From NCBI GenBank assembly GCA_016702415.1, contig JADJEA010000004.1:1-23061 (forward strand): a DNA stretch of 23,061 nucleotides, read 5' to 3'. Of this stretch, positions 11,031 through 20,033 are shown one piece after another. The DNA comes from Nostocoides sp. GTDB taxonomy: Bacteria; Actinomycetota; Actinomycetes; Actinomycetales; Dermatophilaceae. The translations under genes were made by a program, and so were the position numbers. Within the stretch, counting starts at the first letter, position 1. Every line of letters begins with the position of its first letter. Under the pieces are notes generated by a model. The model was not told where the DNA came from, made no database searches, and saw only the letters and a program-made list of their open reading frames with translations.

Positions 11031-12014
11031 CTACCGACCGTCGGCGGACTCGGCCGGGGTGTCAGTCGCGACCCGCACGACCAGGGCTCCTGGGGTCAGC
11101 GTGGCGCGGATGCGGCCGGCCACTTCGAGCACATCGCCGTCGACCTCCACCGGCTGCGGGGGGTCGGCCACGATGACGACCTCGCGGCCTTGGCTGCGTG
11201 CGATCGAGGGGCCGTCGGCTGCCTGGCCGGTGACCACTCGACCGGCGAGCGCGGCCCATTGGGTGAGGCTCTCGGGGGTCAGGACCGCCAGATCGAGGAG
11301 GGCGTCGTCGATGACGGCGTCGGGCAGCAGGACGATTCCGCCGGTCAGGGTTCCGCAGTTGCCGACGATCACGGTCCGCGCCCCCGCCGCGGGGGAGGTC
11401 GCGCCATCGAGGGTCACCTCGGCCTGGAAGCCTTCTCCGCGAAGGTGTTTCGCCGCCGCGATGACGTATGCCGCCCAGCCCACCGTGTCCTTGACCCCCT
11501 CCGGGGCGTCGTCCATGATCGTGGCGTCGAAGCCCAGGCCGGCCATGACCGTGAACGCGTGGACATTGGCCGCCGCCGGATCCGGTATTCCGCTCGCCCC
11601 CTCCCCGGGGTCGACCTCCAGCCAGCCGATATCCACCGACCGGTTCACGCCGTCGATGACGGTGGTCAACGCCTCGCCGATGCTCGACAGGGGCACCCCG
11701 AGGTTGCGGGCCAGGAGATTGCCCGTCCCGCCGGGGAGCAGCCCCAACGGGACGCCGGTCCCGGCGAGGACCTGCGCGACGGCCCGGACCGTCCCGTCGC
11801 CGCCGAGCGCGCAGACGACGTCGGCGCCCTCGGCCACCGCCTGTCGGGTCTGGCCGAATCCGGGATCGTCCTCGGTCGTCTCGACGATCCGCACGCCTAC
11901 CCCCCGCGCGTCGGCGACCCCGGAGATCTCCTCCCGGACCTCATCGAGGTCGTCGAACTTCGTCGGGTTGACGATGACGACCATCGTCGTGCTCGGGACG
12001 GCGGGCGTGGTCAT
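11031..12014 (-). CDS. Diacylglycerol kinase catalytic domain lipid kinase
   Basis: This family phosphorylates diacylglycerol or related lipids at the inner membrane face. The N-terminal Rossmann-like domain has VVIVNPTKFDD, the nucleotide-binding loop CALGGDGTVRAV and the substrate/ATP region GLLPGGTGNLLARNLGVP, all intact. The C-terminal beta-sandwich holds VIVGNCGTLTGGIVLLPDA and DGPSIARSQGREVVI, ending with PVEVDGDVL and TLTPGALVVRV, as in DgkB/YegS-type proteins. At 327 residues and with no frameshift, it is complete. It starts at ATG 12014, which overlaps the TGA of the upstream PAP2 gene (ATGA), so it is the last gene of a coupled PAP2-PAP2-kinase operon. The true substrate (diacylglycerol, sphingoid base or undecaprenol) is not decided by sequence. 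Confidence 0.93.
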   Translation of the reverse strand: MTTPAVPSTTMVVIVNPTKFDDLDEVREEISGVADARGVGVRIVETTEDDPGFGQTRQAVAEGADVVCALGGDGTVRAVAQVLAGTGVPLGLLPGGTGNLLARNLGVPLSSIGEALTTVIDGVNRSVDIGWLEVDPGEGASGIPDPAAANVHAFTVMAGLGFDATIMDDAPEGVKDTVGWAAYVIAAAKHLRGEGFQAEVTLDGATSPAAGARTVIVGNCGTLTGGIVLLPDAVIDDALLDLAVLTPESLTQWAALAGRVVTGQAADGPSIARSQGREVVIVADPPQPVEVDGDVLEVAGRIRATLTPGALVVRVATDTPAESADGR

Positions 12015-12706
12015 GCGGGCGTCCTTTCGCTGCGGCGCAGGTAATTCCAGGCGAGCACGGCCGACGTGCCGCCCACGAGCATTCCGGCCAGGAGGTCGCT
12101 GATGTGGTGCATGCCGCGGTAGAACCGCGAATACCCGACCAGGAGGGGGACGATCGCGCAGAGGGTCATCGCGGCATACCGCATAGTGCGGTTGCGGATC
12201 CCGGTCGCCATGAGGAGGAAGGAAAGATAGAGCGCCGTCGAGGCGCCCTCGTGACCACTGGGGAAGCTCGCCGTCGGCGGGGAGGTGTCGAGCTTGGGCA
12301 CCGGGGGGCGCGGCCGGCCGACAACGGCGGCGGCGGAGACGAAGATGATCGCCTGGAGGGTGATCGCGAGGAGGGGGATCACGGCATACCACCACTGCCG
12401 GGTGCGCCACCACACCAGGACGACGCCGAGCAGGCACACCCCGATGATGATTTCGGTGGCCGCCATGTGGGTCCAGTAGAACGTGATCGTGTTCCAGGTG
12501 GGGGTGCGGCGGTCGGCGATCCATCGGTTCGCGCGCTCCTCGTCGGTGCCGATCCCGCTCGCGGGACCGACGAGCAGCAGGCCCAGCCCGACGACGAGGC
12601 CGAAGAGGACGACGCCGGGCGCGACCATCCGGACAGCGATGTCGCGCATGGCCTCCGTGACGGTCGGCCGGCTCGGATCATCCTCGTAACGGGAGAGGAA
12701 AGGCAT
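12011..12706 (-). CDS. PAP2 superfamily membrane phosphatase (middle gene of operon)
   Basis: This polytopic lipid-phosphate phosphatase has about six hydrophobic segments in 231 residues. PAP2 motif 2 is SFPSGHEGAS, with the catalytic His. Motif 3 is YSRFYRGMHHISD, the SR-x5-H-x3-D pattern. Motif 1 is weaker: GRPRPP is present, but the usual Lys seven residues before Arg is replaced (Ser or Ala in FVSAAAVVGRP), so substrate phosphate binding may differ. A long extracytoplasmic loop (DEERANRWIADRRTPTWN) precedes the second membrane segment, as in bacterial PAP2 proteins. The frame is intact. It starts at ATG 12706, three bases after the upstream gene's stop, and its stop overlaps the lipid kinase start. 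A role in phosphatidate or undecaprenyl-pyrophosphate dephosphorylation is inferred. Confidence 0.9.
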   Translation of the reverse strand: MPFLSRYEDDPSRPTVTEAMRDIAVRMVAPGVVLFGLVVGLGLLLVGPASGIGTDEERANRWIADRRTPTWNTITFYWTHMAATEIIIGVCLLGVVLVWWRTRQWWYAVIPLLAITLQAIIFVSAAAVVGRPRPPVPKLDTSPPTASFPSGHEGASTALYLSFLLMATGIRNRTMRYAAMTLCAIVPLLVGYSRFYRGMHHISDLLAGMLVGGTSAVLAWNYLRRSERTPA

Positions 12707-12709
12707 GGG

Positions 12710-13375
12710 TCACATCGCTTTCTCGGGGGCCGTGGGCGGGGTCCACCCGAGGTACCCCAAATAGGACGCGGCGACCAGCCCGGCGCCGAAGAGGACGCCC
12801 GCGGTGACGTCGGAGGGGAAGTGGACACCGAGGAAGACCCGGTCCAGGCAGGTCACGACGACGACGAGGCTGCCGACCACGGCGAGGGCGAGGCGCCCGG
12901 CGCGGCCCACCAGCGGCCACAACAGGACGGCCAGGGTCGCCATCGCGCACGCGGCATTGGCCGCATGACCCGACGGAAAGGAGTATCCCGACGCGTGCTC
13001 GATCGGGTTCTCGACGACGGGGCGGGCCCGGGCGACGACGAGCTTGACCAGCGACTGCAGGCCCCAGCAGACCATCATCGTCACGAACGCCCACCACGCC
13101 CGCGTCACCAGCCGCCGGCCGAGCCAGACCCAGAGGCAGACGGCGGTGACAGCGGCATACAGAAAGATCGGGCGGCTGAGCGACTGCCAGGCCACGAGGA
13201 CCGAGCGGAGGTCGTGCCGGCGGGTGATGTCGGTCGCCGACCCGATGACCCGCTCGTCGACTCGGATCAGCGGGTCGAACTTCTCCCCGGACCAGGAACC
13301 CGATCGCCGCGACCGCGACGGCCACCGCGCTCCGCACACGGCCGACCAGAGCAGTCGGCGCGCGCGCGAACGCAT
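12710..13375 (-). CDS. PAP2 superfamily membrane phosphatase (first gene of operon)
   Basis: All three PAP2 signature motifs are complete: KLVVARARP (K-x6-RP), SFPSGHAANA, and DRVFLGVHFPSD (R-x5-H-x3-D). Five to six hydrophobic segments can be seen. The N terminus MRSRARRLLWSAVC is followed by one frameshift near 13300, after which the chain resumes KFDPLIRVDERVIGSATD. The active site should face outward, so it acts on lipid phosphates at the outer leaflet. Its gene is upstream of a second PAP2 gene (3-bp gap) and the lipid kinase, forming an operon. ATG 13375 is the first good start; no strong RBS is visible. It is divergent from the DUF1206 gene with a 145-bp gap that carries one GTATGCCG-type word. 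Confidence 0.88.
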   Translation of the reverse strand: MRSRARRLLWSAVCGARWPSRSRRSGSWSGEKFDPLIRVDERVIGSATDITRRHDLRSVLVAWQSLSRPIFLYAAVTAVCLWVWLGRRLVTRAWWAFVTMMVCWGLQSLVKLVVARARPVVENPIEHASGYSFPSGHAANAACAMATLAVLLWPLVGRAGRLALAVVGSLVVVVTCLDRVFLGVHFPSDVTAGVLFGAGLVAASYLGYLGWTPPTAPEKAM

Positions 13376-13520
13376 GGCGGGGTGCCGAGCGCTGGAGACG
13401 GGGGCGCTGGTCACAGGGGCATGTCTACACCGCGGGGACGGGCCGAGCGGGCGGGAGCACGCGGCATACTCGCGAATTCGTAGTCCGCCACGGCGGCTCT
13501 CGCGGCCGCATACTCCCGCC

Positions 13521-14306
13521 ATGGAGACTCCCGAGGTCAAGGCCGCCGCCCGCGAGGTCGGCGACAGCGAGACGGTCGAGTGGCTCGCCCGGACGGGGTA
13601 TGCCGCCAGCGCCCTCATCCATCTCCTCCTCGCCTTCCTGGCCCTGCAGGTCGCGTGGCACGGGTCCGGCCGCAAGGCCGACCAGTCCGGCGCCCTGGCC
13701 CTGCTCGCCCAGAACCCCTTGGGCACGCTCCTCCTCTGGGTCCTCGTCGTCGGATTCCTCGGCCTGGCCGTGTGGCAGGTCACCGAGGCGATCGCCGGGC
13801 ACGGCGAGACCGGCGACCGGGTCAAGGCCGGGGCCAAGGCGATCCTGTATGCCGTGTTGTCCTGGTCCGCGTTCGGCTTCGCCCGGGGTTCGGGGTCCTC
13901 GAGCACCCAGCAGACCCGCGATTTCACCGCGTCGCTCATGGGCGCGCCCGGGGGCCGGCTCCTCGTCGGTGCCGTCGGGCTCGGGGTCATCGCCGTGGGC
14001 GGCTATCACGTCTACAAGGGGTGGGCCGCGCGGTTCCTCGGGGATCTCGTCGGCCATCCCGGGGCGTTCGCCGAGCGGATGGGCCGGATCGGCTATATCG
14101 CCAAGGGCATCGCCCTGATCGTTGTCGGCGGGCTCTTTGTCGCCGCGGCCATCCATCACCGCAGCAAGGAAGCGACCGGCCTGGACGGGGCGATGCGCAC
14201 GCTGCGGGAGCAACCGTTCGGCCAGATCCTGCTGACCGTCGTCGCCCTGGGTTTGGGTGCCTTCGGGATCTACACGATGGCGCGGGCGAAGTACGCCCGC
14301 GTGTGA
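13521..14306 (+). CDS. DUF1206 membrane protein
   Basis: At 261 residues the frame is intact. Three successive units of about 80 residues, each with two membrane helices, are visible: LARTGYAASALIHLLLAFLA..., AILYAVLSWSAFGFA... and RIGYIAKGIALIVVGGLF.... Each unit opens with a Gly-Tyr or similar turn and a family-typical helix; this triplication defines DUF1206. The function is unknown. ATG 13521 is used because MET-P-E-V-K follows and no other in-frame start gives a better N terminus; an RBS is not evident, so the transcript may be nearly leaderless. It converges on DUF2277, with a perfect hairpin in the 18-bp gap. Confidence 0.92.
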   Translation: METPEVKAAAREVGDSETVEWLARTGYAASALIHLLLAFLALQVAWHGSGRKADQSGALALLAQNPLGTLLLWVLVVGFLGLAVWQVTEAIAGHGETGDRVKAGAKAILYAVLSWSAFGFARGSGSSSTQQTRDFTASLMGAPGGRLLVGAVGLGVIAVGGYHVYKGWAARFLGDLVGHPGAFAERMGRIGYIAKGIALIVVGGLFVAAAIHHRSKEATGLDGAMRTLREQPFGQILLTVVALGLGAFGIYTMARAKYARV

Positions 14307-14307
14307 G

Positions 14308-14325
14308 GCCCGGCAGGCACCGGGC
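14308..14325. terminator. Bidirectional hairpin terminator
   Basis: GCCCGG (14308-14313) and CCGGGC (14320-14325) form a perfect 6-bp stem with a six-base loop CAGGCA. It fills the gap between the stop codons of DUF1206 (+) and DUF2277 (-). No T-tract, as is common at high GC. Confidence 0.65.
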
Positions 14326-14639
14326 TACTCCCGGGATACGCCGGGCCCGGGCGCGCCGCCTGGCCCTGGCCCGCGCCCGTAGCGCATGGCCGCCCGCGCG
14401 CGGGCCTTGGCCGCCTCGACCTCGCGATCCTTCGGCGGCGCGGTCGTGACGAGATCGGCGAGCAGGTGCTCGGTCGCGTGAGCAATGTCGGCGACGGCGC
14501 GGTCGAAGGCCGCCTGGTTGACCGCCGCGGGGCGGGTCGTGCCGGCGACCTTGCGGACGTATTGCAGTGCAGCCGCGTGGATCTCGGCGCCGGTGGCCGG
14601 TGGCGCGAAATTGTTCAGCGGCCTGATGTTGCGGCACAT
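14325..14639 (-). CDS. DUF2277 domain protein
   Basis: It begins MCRNIRPLNNFAPPATGAEI, the strongly conserved DUF2277 opening, and continues AALQYVRKVAGTTRPAAVNQ and HLLADLVTTAPPKDREVEAAKARARA. At about 104 residues, soluble and intact, it is a small helical protein of unknown function; the conserved early Cys and Arg are present. The C-terminal tail is Gly/Pro-rich. It lies 29 bp downstream of the Tat-signal protein gene on the same strand and may be co-transcribed. It stops at TAG 14325-14327. Confidence 0.92.
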   Translation of the reverse strand: MCRNIRPLNNFAPPATGAEIHAAALQYVRKVAGTTRPAAVNQAAFDRAVADIAHATEHLLADLVTTAPPKDREVEAAKARARAAMRYGRGPGPGGAPGPGVSRE

Positions 14640-14668
14640 GGCCGCGACTGTAGCCCGCCCGAGCGCGC

Positions 14669-15227
14669 TCAGAAGGCGGTGTAGTAGCAGGTGTCGCTGG
14701 AGTCGACGACGACCGGGCCACTGTCGGCGGTGGTGATCGTCGTCCCGACGGGCAGGGCGTTGGCCCCGGTCCACGCCACGCCACCGGCGAAGAACTGGTC
14801 GGAGCCGGAGGTGTTGGTGTAGGTGGTGGCGATGGTGATCGTGTAGACGTAGCTCGGTCCGCTACCGCTGACCGAGGTCGTCGCGCCCAGGCCGGACACG
14901 GCCAGCGCGGCGGGGGCGCCGCCGCCGTCCGTGGTCACCGTGAAGGTGAAGGACTTGCCGGCCGCGACGGTGGCCCCCGCGGGGACGAGCACCCCGGAAG
15001 GCGACGGTCGCCTCGATCGTGTCGGTGTTGAGATCCATCGCGCCGGTGCAGAGGCTGCCGAGGGCCCCCGAGGCGAGGGGGGATCCGGCATACGCGCTCG
15101 CCGGGGCCAGCGCGATCAGGGCGGGAGCCGCCCAGGCGACGCCCTTGACCAGGCTGCGCCGCGGGGTTGCAAGTTCTTGCACGTCCGCGTCGGCAGCCGT
15201 GGTCGAGGGATGGGGAGCGTCGGACAT
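14669..15227 (-). CDS. Small Tat-exported beta-rich protein
   Basis: ATG 15227 is preferred over 15236 because GAAGGA lies nine bases before it. About 30 residues in comes TPRRSLVKGVAWAAPALIAL followed by ASAYAG, a twin-arginine signal (RR-x-L-V) with an A-x-A cleavage site. The mature protein is about 150 residues, Gly/Thr/Val-rich, with alternating strands (SFTFTVTTDG, SYVYTITIATTYTNTSG) suggesting an Ig-like or SipW-type surface fold. It ends DSSDTCYYTAF. One Cys near the mature start (SLCTG) and one near the end could form a disulfide. One frameshift, an apparent extra base near 14994, is bridged. Function is not recognised. It is divergent from the amylase gene. Confidence 0.72.
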
Positions 15228-15320
15228 GGCGGCCATTCCTTCGGCGAGGGGCAAGGCGTCGAGCAGGAGGGATGCGGACACCGCCAGCAGGATGCCCCAC
15301 ACACGGATGAGATGCAACCC

Positions 15321-15345
15321 TTGCGAAGTTGCGGAAATTCTTGCG
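15321..15345 (+). promoter_or_regulatory. TTGCG direct repeats before the amylase gene
   Basis: TTGCG occurs at 15321, 15329 and 15341 in the divergent region before the amylase coding sequence. Actinobacterial amylase and maltose genes are often controlled by LacI-type repressors at TTGCR-containing repeats, so this may be an operator. The second and third copies overlap the provisional TTG start, which casts doubt on that start. Confidence 0.3.
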
Positions 15346-18314
15346 GTCCACCCCTAGACGACGCGCCGGACCGGACAGTAATCTTCCAGACACCCCCGCG
15401 TCGCGTCCCCCAGCGCCGAGTGCCAGCGCGGCGAGCTATCGCACGCTCGTTGCGCAGGTCCCGACCACCCCCGCCGCCGGACAGTCGGTCGTCGTGTGGG
15501 TCGACTCCGACACGGCCTTCGGAGAGACCGCGGGGCTGGAGTATCAGATCTCCGGTGTCTACACCAAGGTCCTCGGTGCCTATGACACCTCCCACGCGGG
15601 GGCCAACTGGCGGCTCACCATCCCCGCGCAGCCGCAGGGGACGACCGTCTCCTACCAGTTGTTCACCCGCAACCAGAGCGGCAGCGACTACGGCTTCTCC
15701 GGGTTCAACTGGACCTACACCGTGGCGGCCAGCGGGCTGGTCCACGACACCTACTCCACGGCATACCGCTCACCCGGCGGGGCGGTGCCGGTCGGCACGC
15801 CCGTCACGCTCAAACTCGCCGCGAGCGCGGGCTACGCCAGCGCGGTCGACCTCGTCGTCTATCAGTACGTCGCCTCCACCGACTCCACCCTCCCCGCGGC
15901 GACCTATCCGATGACCTGGGACGCCGCGGCCGGGCGCTGGACCGTCACCTACACCACCCCGAGCGTCCCGTCGATCGCCTACTACAAGTTCAAGATCACC
16001 GGCGCGACCGGCGAGACCAGTTGGTATGCCGACTCCTACGCCGACGATCACGACAACGTCAACCAGGGTGGCACCGGTGCGCAAACCGGGTCCGAGCCGC
16101 AGACCTCCTTCCAGATCAGTGTGTATGCCGCGAACTTCACCACCCCGAGTTGGATGGCCGACGCGGCGATCTACCAGGTCTTCCCCGACCGCTTCCGCAA
16201 TGGCGATGCGACCAACGACTACTGCGTGGCCGGCTCGACGACGGGCTGCCCGAGCTTCTTCGACGGCTCCCAGCCGATCCAGGCGCACACGACCTGGAAC
16301 GAGGCGATCTGCGACCCGCGCGGGACGACCTGCCCCAATGCCTATGGCAACCAATTCTTCGGCGGAGACCTCAAGGGGGTCCAGGACAAGCTCGACTACC
16401 TGAAGTCTTTGGGCTTCAACACGATCTATCTCACCCCGATCTTCCAGGCCAGCAGCAACCACCGCTACGACACCTCGGACTATCTCACCGTCGATCCGGC
16501 GCTGGGGGCAATGCGGCATACAGCAGCCTGATCTCGGCGGCCAACGCCAAGGGCATGCGGATCATCCTCGACGGCGTCTTCAACCACACCAGCTCGGACT
16601 CGGTCTACTTCGACCGCTACCACCACTGGAGCACCGATGGTGCGTGCGAGTCGACGGCCAGCAGCTACCGCCCCTGGTATGAGTGGAACGACAGCGTCAG
16701 CCCGTGCACGAGCGCGTCCTACAACGGCTGGTTCGGGTACGACTCCTGGCCGTCCTCAAGGACGACAGCAGCGCCGCGCGCGACTTCATCTATCGCGCCA
16801 ACTCCTCGGTGATGAAGACGTGGTATGCCGCGGGCACCTCCGGCTGGCGCTTCGACGTCGCCGACGAGATCAGCCACAACTGGTGGCACGACCTGCGGCC
16901 CTACGCCAAGGCCGGCAAGTCCACCGGCCCCTTGGTCGGTGAGGTGTGGTACGACGCCTCAAGTACCTCCTCGGCGACCAGCTCGACGCGGTGATGAACT
17001 ACCGCTTCCGCAAGAACATCCTCGGCTTCGCCCGCGGCGTCGGCTTCAAGGACAACGACAACAACGGGTCCAACGAGATCGTCGGCCTGACCCCGAGCAG
17101 TTTCGACGCCGCGCTCGCCTCGGTCCGGGAGGACTACCCCAAGGCCGCGACCAACGCGATGATGAACCTCGTCGACAGCCACGACACCAACCGGGCCCTC
17201 TATGAACTGACCCTCCTCGGCGACACCGGCCTGACCCAGGCCAAGGAGCGGCTCAAGCTGACCTCGCTCTTCCAGTTCGCCTATATGGGTGCCCCGACGG
17301 TCTACTACGGCGACGAGGCGGCCATCAACGCGCCGTCCCTGGCCAATGGGACCAATGGCCCCGAGGACGACCCTTACAACCGGGCGCCCTACCCGTGGGC
17401 GGACGCGAGCGGCGCCACCAGCGTCTACGGGCCCGCCGATGCATCGATGATCAGCTGGTACACCAAGCTCGCGGCGATCCGCAAAGCGCACCCGTCGCTG
17501 CGTGGCGCGGGCACGTTCACGACGATGCTCCTCGGTGACACCACCGCCTCGACTACCGACAACTCCAGCTATGGCTTCGCGCGGACCGGCGGCGGCGAGA
17601 CGACTCTGGTGCTGATGAACAACGGGGCCTCGAGCAACACCGTCGGCGTCCCCGCTCCGGCGGCCTTCGCCAACGGCAAGGTCCTCATCGACGGCATCAC
17701 CGGCGCGACGACCACCGTCAGTGGCGGCGTCGTGACGTGGACCCTGCCGGCCCGCTCCGGGGCCATCCTCTATCTCAAGCCGGCGACCGTGGCACCGGTC
17801 GCCGCGTTCACCACGACTGCCACTGCCCGCGGCGCGGCCGGCAGCACGGACCGCAGCACGGAGGTCTGGTCGCCGACCCCGGTCACCCTGACCCCCTCCG
17901 CGACCGACGACCGGGGGATCGCCTGGACCGAACTGACCGTCGACGGCAAGACGGTCCGCTCGACGAAGGCCGACCGCTCGGTGACGATCTCCGCCCAGGG
18001 CATCCACCGGGTCAGCTTCCGCGCCATGGACACCTCGGGCACCCTGAGCGCGACGGCGACCATGACGGGTGCGCATCGACACCGCCGCCCCGGTCGCCTC
18101 GGGCACGGTGACCGGGACCGGCGCGACCCGGACGATCGCGCTGTCGGCCACCGACGCCCGGTCCGGTGTGTCCGGGATCAGCTACCGGATCGGCAGTGGT
18201 CCGATGGTCGGCTACTCCGCGCCGTTCACGGTGCCCGCCGGGTCGCGGGTGACGTATGCCGCGCTCGACCTCGCCGGAAACGCCGCCCCCGAGTCGGTGC
18301 TCACCGCGCGCTGA
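15329..18314 (+). CDS. GH13 alpha-amylase / neopullulanase-like enzyme with N- and C-terminal accessory domains
   Basis: It hydrolyses alpha-glucans (starch, pullulan or maltodextrin). Residues about 35-150 (YRTLVAQVPTT...) and 150-260 (a CBM34-like N domain ending SFQISVYAANF) precede the catalytic barrel, which begins MADAAIYQVFPDRFRNGD. All four GH13 regions are present: DGVFNH; GWRFDVADEI (nucleophile Asp); GEVWYDA (acid/base Glu); NLVDSHDTNRA. After the barrel's C domain come two beta domains (17800-18310) with DGKTVRSTKADRSV and AALDLAGNAAPES, like bacterial Big/FN3 modules. Four frameshifts (near 16508, 16752, 16962, 18066) are bridged; at 16505 a G is missing from a G-run. No clear signal peptide is seen, although an enzyme this large with such domains should be exported. 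The TTG start is provisional. Confidence 0.9.
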
Positions 18315-18325
18315 TCGGATTGCGG

Positions 18326-18344
18326 GCCGGCCGCGAGGCCCGGC
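18326..18344. terminator. Weak hairpin after the amylase gene
   Basis: GCCGG (18326-18330) can pair with CCGGC (18340-18344) twelve bases after the amylase stop. The stem is short and has no T-tract. Confidence 0.3.
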
Positions 18345-18378
18345 ACCCCCCACGAGCACGGCGGGGGAGGATTGACGG

Positions 18379-19126
18379 GTGTCGTCCTCCTCCGCCGATC
18401 TCGTCCCCGCCGGGCAGATGCCCGAGCCCGTCCGCACCCTCGTCGGCGCCGTCCGCGCGGCGCTCGCCGAGCAGGCGAACCCGGTCCGCGCCGCCGAGCA
18501 ACAGCGGTACATGAAGTCCGCCATGCCCTATCGCGGCCTGACGTCGGCGCACCTGCGGGCGACCCTGCGACCGGTGCTCGCGGCATACGCCCCGGCGACG
18601 CGGGCCGGGTGGGAGACGGCGGTGCGGACCCTGTGGGACGGTGCTCACTTCCGGGAGGAGCGGTATGCCGCGACCGCCCTCGCCCAGCACCGCAGCGCCC
18701 GCGCCTGGCAAGACCCAGGGACGATGGAGCTCTATCGCCACCTCGTCATCACCGGCGCCTGGTGGGATCACGTCGACGACATTGCCACCGCATTGCGTCG
18801 CCCCGATCCTGGCGCGGCACACGCAGAGCGAGACACCACGGATGCGGGCGTGGGCGGTGGCGGACGACCTGTGGCTGCGGCGGGTGGCGATCCTGGAGCC
18901 AGTTGCCGTTCAAGGAGTCGACGGACCTCGCCCTGCTCACCGACGTCAGCGAGGCCAATGTGGAGGCACGGCATACGGCTCGGAGTTCTTCATCCGCAAG
19001 GCGATCGGGTGGGCCCTGCGCCAGCACGCGCGGGTGGACCCCGACTGGGTGCGGAGGTTCGTCGCCGCGCACGCCGATGTCCTGTCCGGGCTGAGCCGCC
19101 GCGAGGCCCTCAAACACCTCGGCTGA
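18379..19126 (+). CDS. DNA alkylation repair protein, AlkD-like
   Basis: AlkD-type glycosylases excise N3- and N7-alkylpurines using HEAT-like helices. The chain shows MKSAMPYRGLTSAHLR, WDGAHFREERYAA, GAWWDHVDDIA, then RAWAVADDLWLRRVAIL, SQLPFKESTDLALLTDV, and the diagnostic EFFIRKAIGWALRQHARVDP, ending SGLSRREALKHLG. The conserved WWD...D and RKAIGW elements needed for DNA binding in the family are present. Three frameshifts lie near 18790, 18893 and 18965. Length is about 249 codons, normal for the family. GTG 18379 is chosen for the GGGGGAGG ten bases upstream. It is 64 bp downstream of the amylase stop with no shared function, so probably a separate unit. Confidence 0.88.
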
Positions 19127-19249
19127 GGATGCCTGCCACCGCGAAGGAGCCGCGAAGAATCAGGGCGCATCGGTCGTCCTGTCGACCGGACCTACGGGTC
19201 TCCTCCACCGAGCGGATCGTCCGCTCTCCCAATCGAAAGGGGTGGTGGA

Positions 19250-19943
19250 ATGGCACCAACGACATCCCGGCGGCGCCTCGCCGCAGTGACCGGCCTGGCC
19301 GGCGTGGCCGCGCTGGCGGTTCCCGCGATGGCCTCGGCGTCTGCGACGGCACTGCCGCTGACCGCGGCACAGCAGCGGCAGATCGCGGCGGCCGATCAGC
19401 GCACGACCGGCGCGCTCGTCGCCCAGGCGTTGACGCTCAAGGGTGGTGTCGACCCCAAGGCGGGCCACTCCGGCCGGGCCGGTCTCGCGCGGCGGCACCT
19501 ACCCGACCCGGAAGGGCACCTTCCTCTCCACCGACACGAAGTTCGCTGGGCTCATCCCGACCGGGCACTCGGCCATGGTCTACAGCAGCAGCTATGTGGT
19601 GGAGTCGCTCGGCAGCGGGGTCCAGTGGGGGGCCAACAACTGGTACTCCTCCAAGCCCCACGCGTGGGGGATGACGGCCCGGGCGACGTCCTCCACGCAG
19701 GACGCCACTGCGGCCGACTGGGCCCGCGGTAAGCTCGGCAAGCCCTACAACTACAACTACTACGACATGGGGACGCGCAGCGCGTTCTACTGCTCGCAGT
19801 TGGTGTGGGCGGCCTTCCGGGACACCACGGGCATCGACCTCAACACCTCGGCCTATGACGTGCTCGGGTTGCACGCGATCCACCCGATGGAGTTGCCGTC
19901 CTCGGCCAACAGCACGAAGGTCTCGACCTTCTACGTCAAGTAG
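19250..19943 (+). CDS. Exported YiiX/NlpC-P60-like cysteine hydrolase
   Basis: The N terminus MAPTTSRRRLAAVTGLAGVA...ASASA is a signal peptide, with an RRR cluster compatible with Tat export. The mature part contains IPTGHSAMVYSSSYVVESLGSG, giving the His and Glu, and later SAFYCSQLVWAAFRDTTGIDL, giving the Cys, in the circularly permuted order His...Cys seen in YiiX/YebB-type NlpC/P60 proteins. Such proteins act on peptidoglycan peptides or on lipid-amide bonds. It ends STKVSTFYVK. One frameshift near 19488 is bridged. ATG 19250 has an AAAGGGG-type RBS. The 123-bp leader has no riboswitch I can recognise. A 12-bp perfect hairpin follows the stop. Confidence 0.82.
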
Positions 19944-19958
19944 GACGAGACGATCTGC

Positions 19959-19997
19959 CGGGAGTGGTCCGCGCGCGTGCGCCGTGGACCACTCCCG
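19959..19997 (+). terminator. Strong hairpin terminator
   Basis: CGGGAGTGGTCC (19959-19970) is perfectly complementary to GGACCACTCCCG (19986-19997) across a 15-base GC-rich loop. It begins 16 bp after the hydrolase stop and ends 36 bp before the next ATG. There is no T-tract. Confidence 0.72.
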
Positions 19998-20033
19998 ATC
20001 GATCCCCAACCAGCAGAACGCGAGAGGCCGTCG

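Noticed and set aside
10263..13483. Long plus-strand open frames (593 and 459 codons) opposite the lipoprotein, lipid kinase and PAP2 genes
   Set aside because: They are antisense shadows of real genes in GC-rich DNA: Arg/Gly/Asp/His-rich, with no family motifs, while the minus strand shows complete conserved motifs.
16901..18151. 416-codon minus-strand open frame
   Set aside because: It lies opposite the GH13 gene, whose catalytic regions are clear; the composition is that of a shadow frame.
19127..19249. c-di-AMP (ydaO-type) riboswitch before the NlpC/P60-like gene
   Set aside because: Such elements often precede wall hydrolases, but I see none of the conserved core segments in this 123-bp leader.
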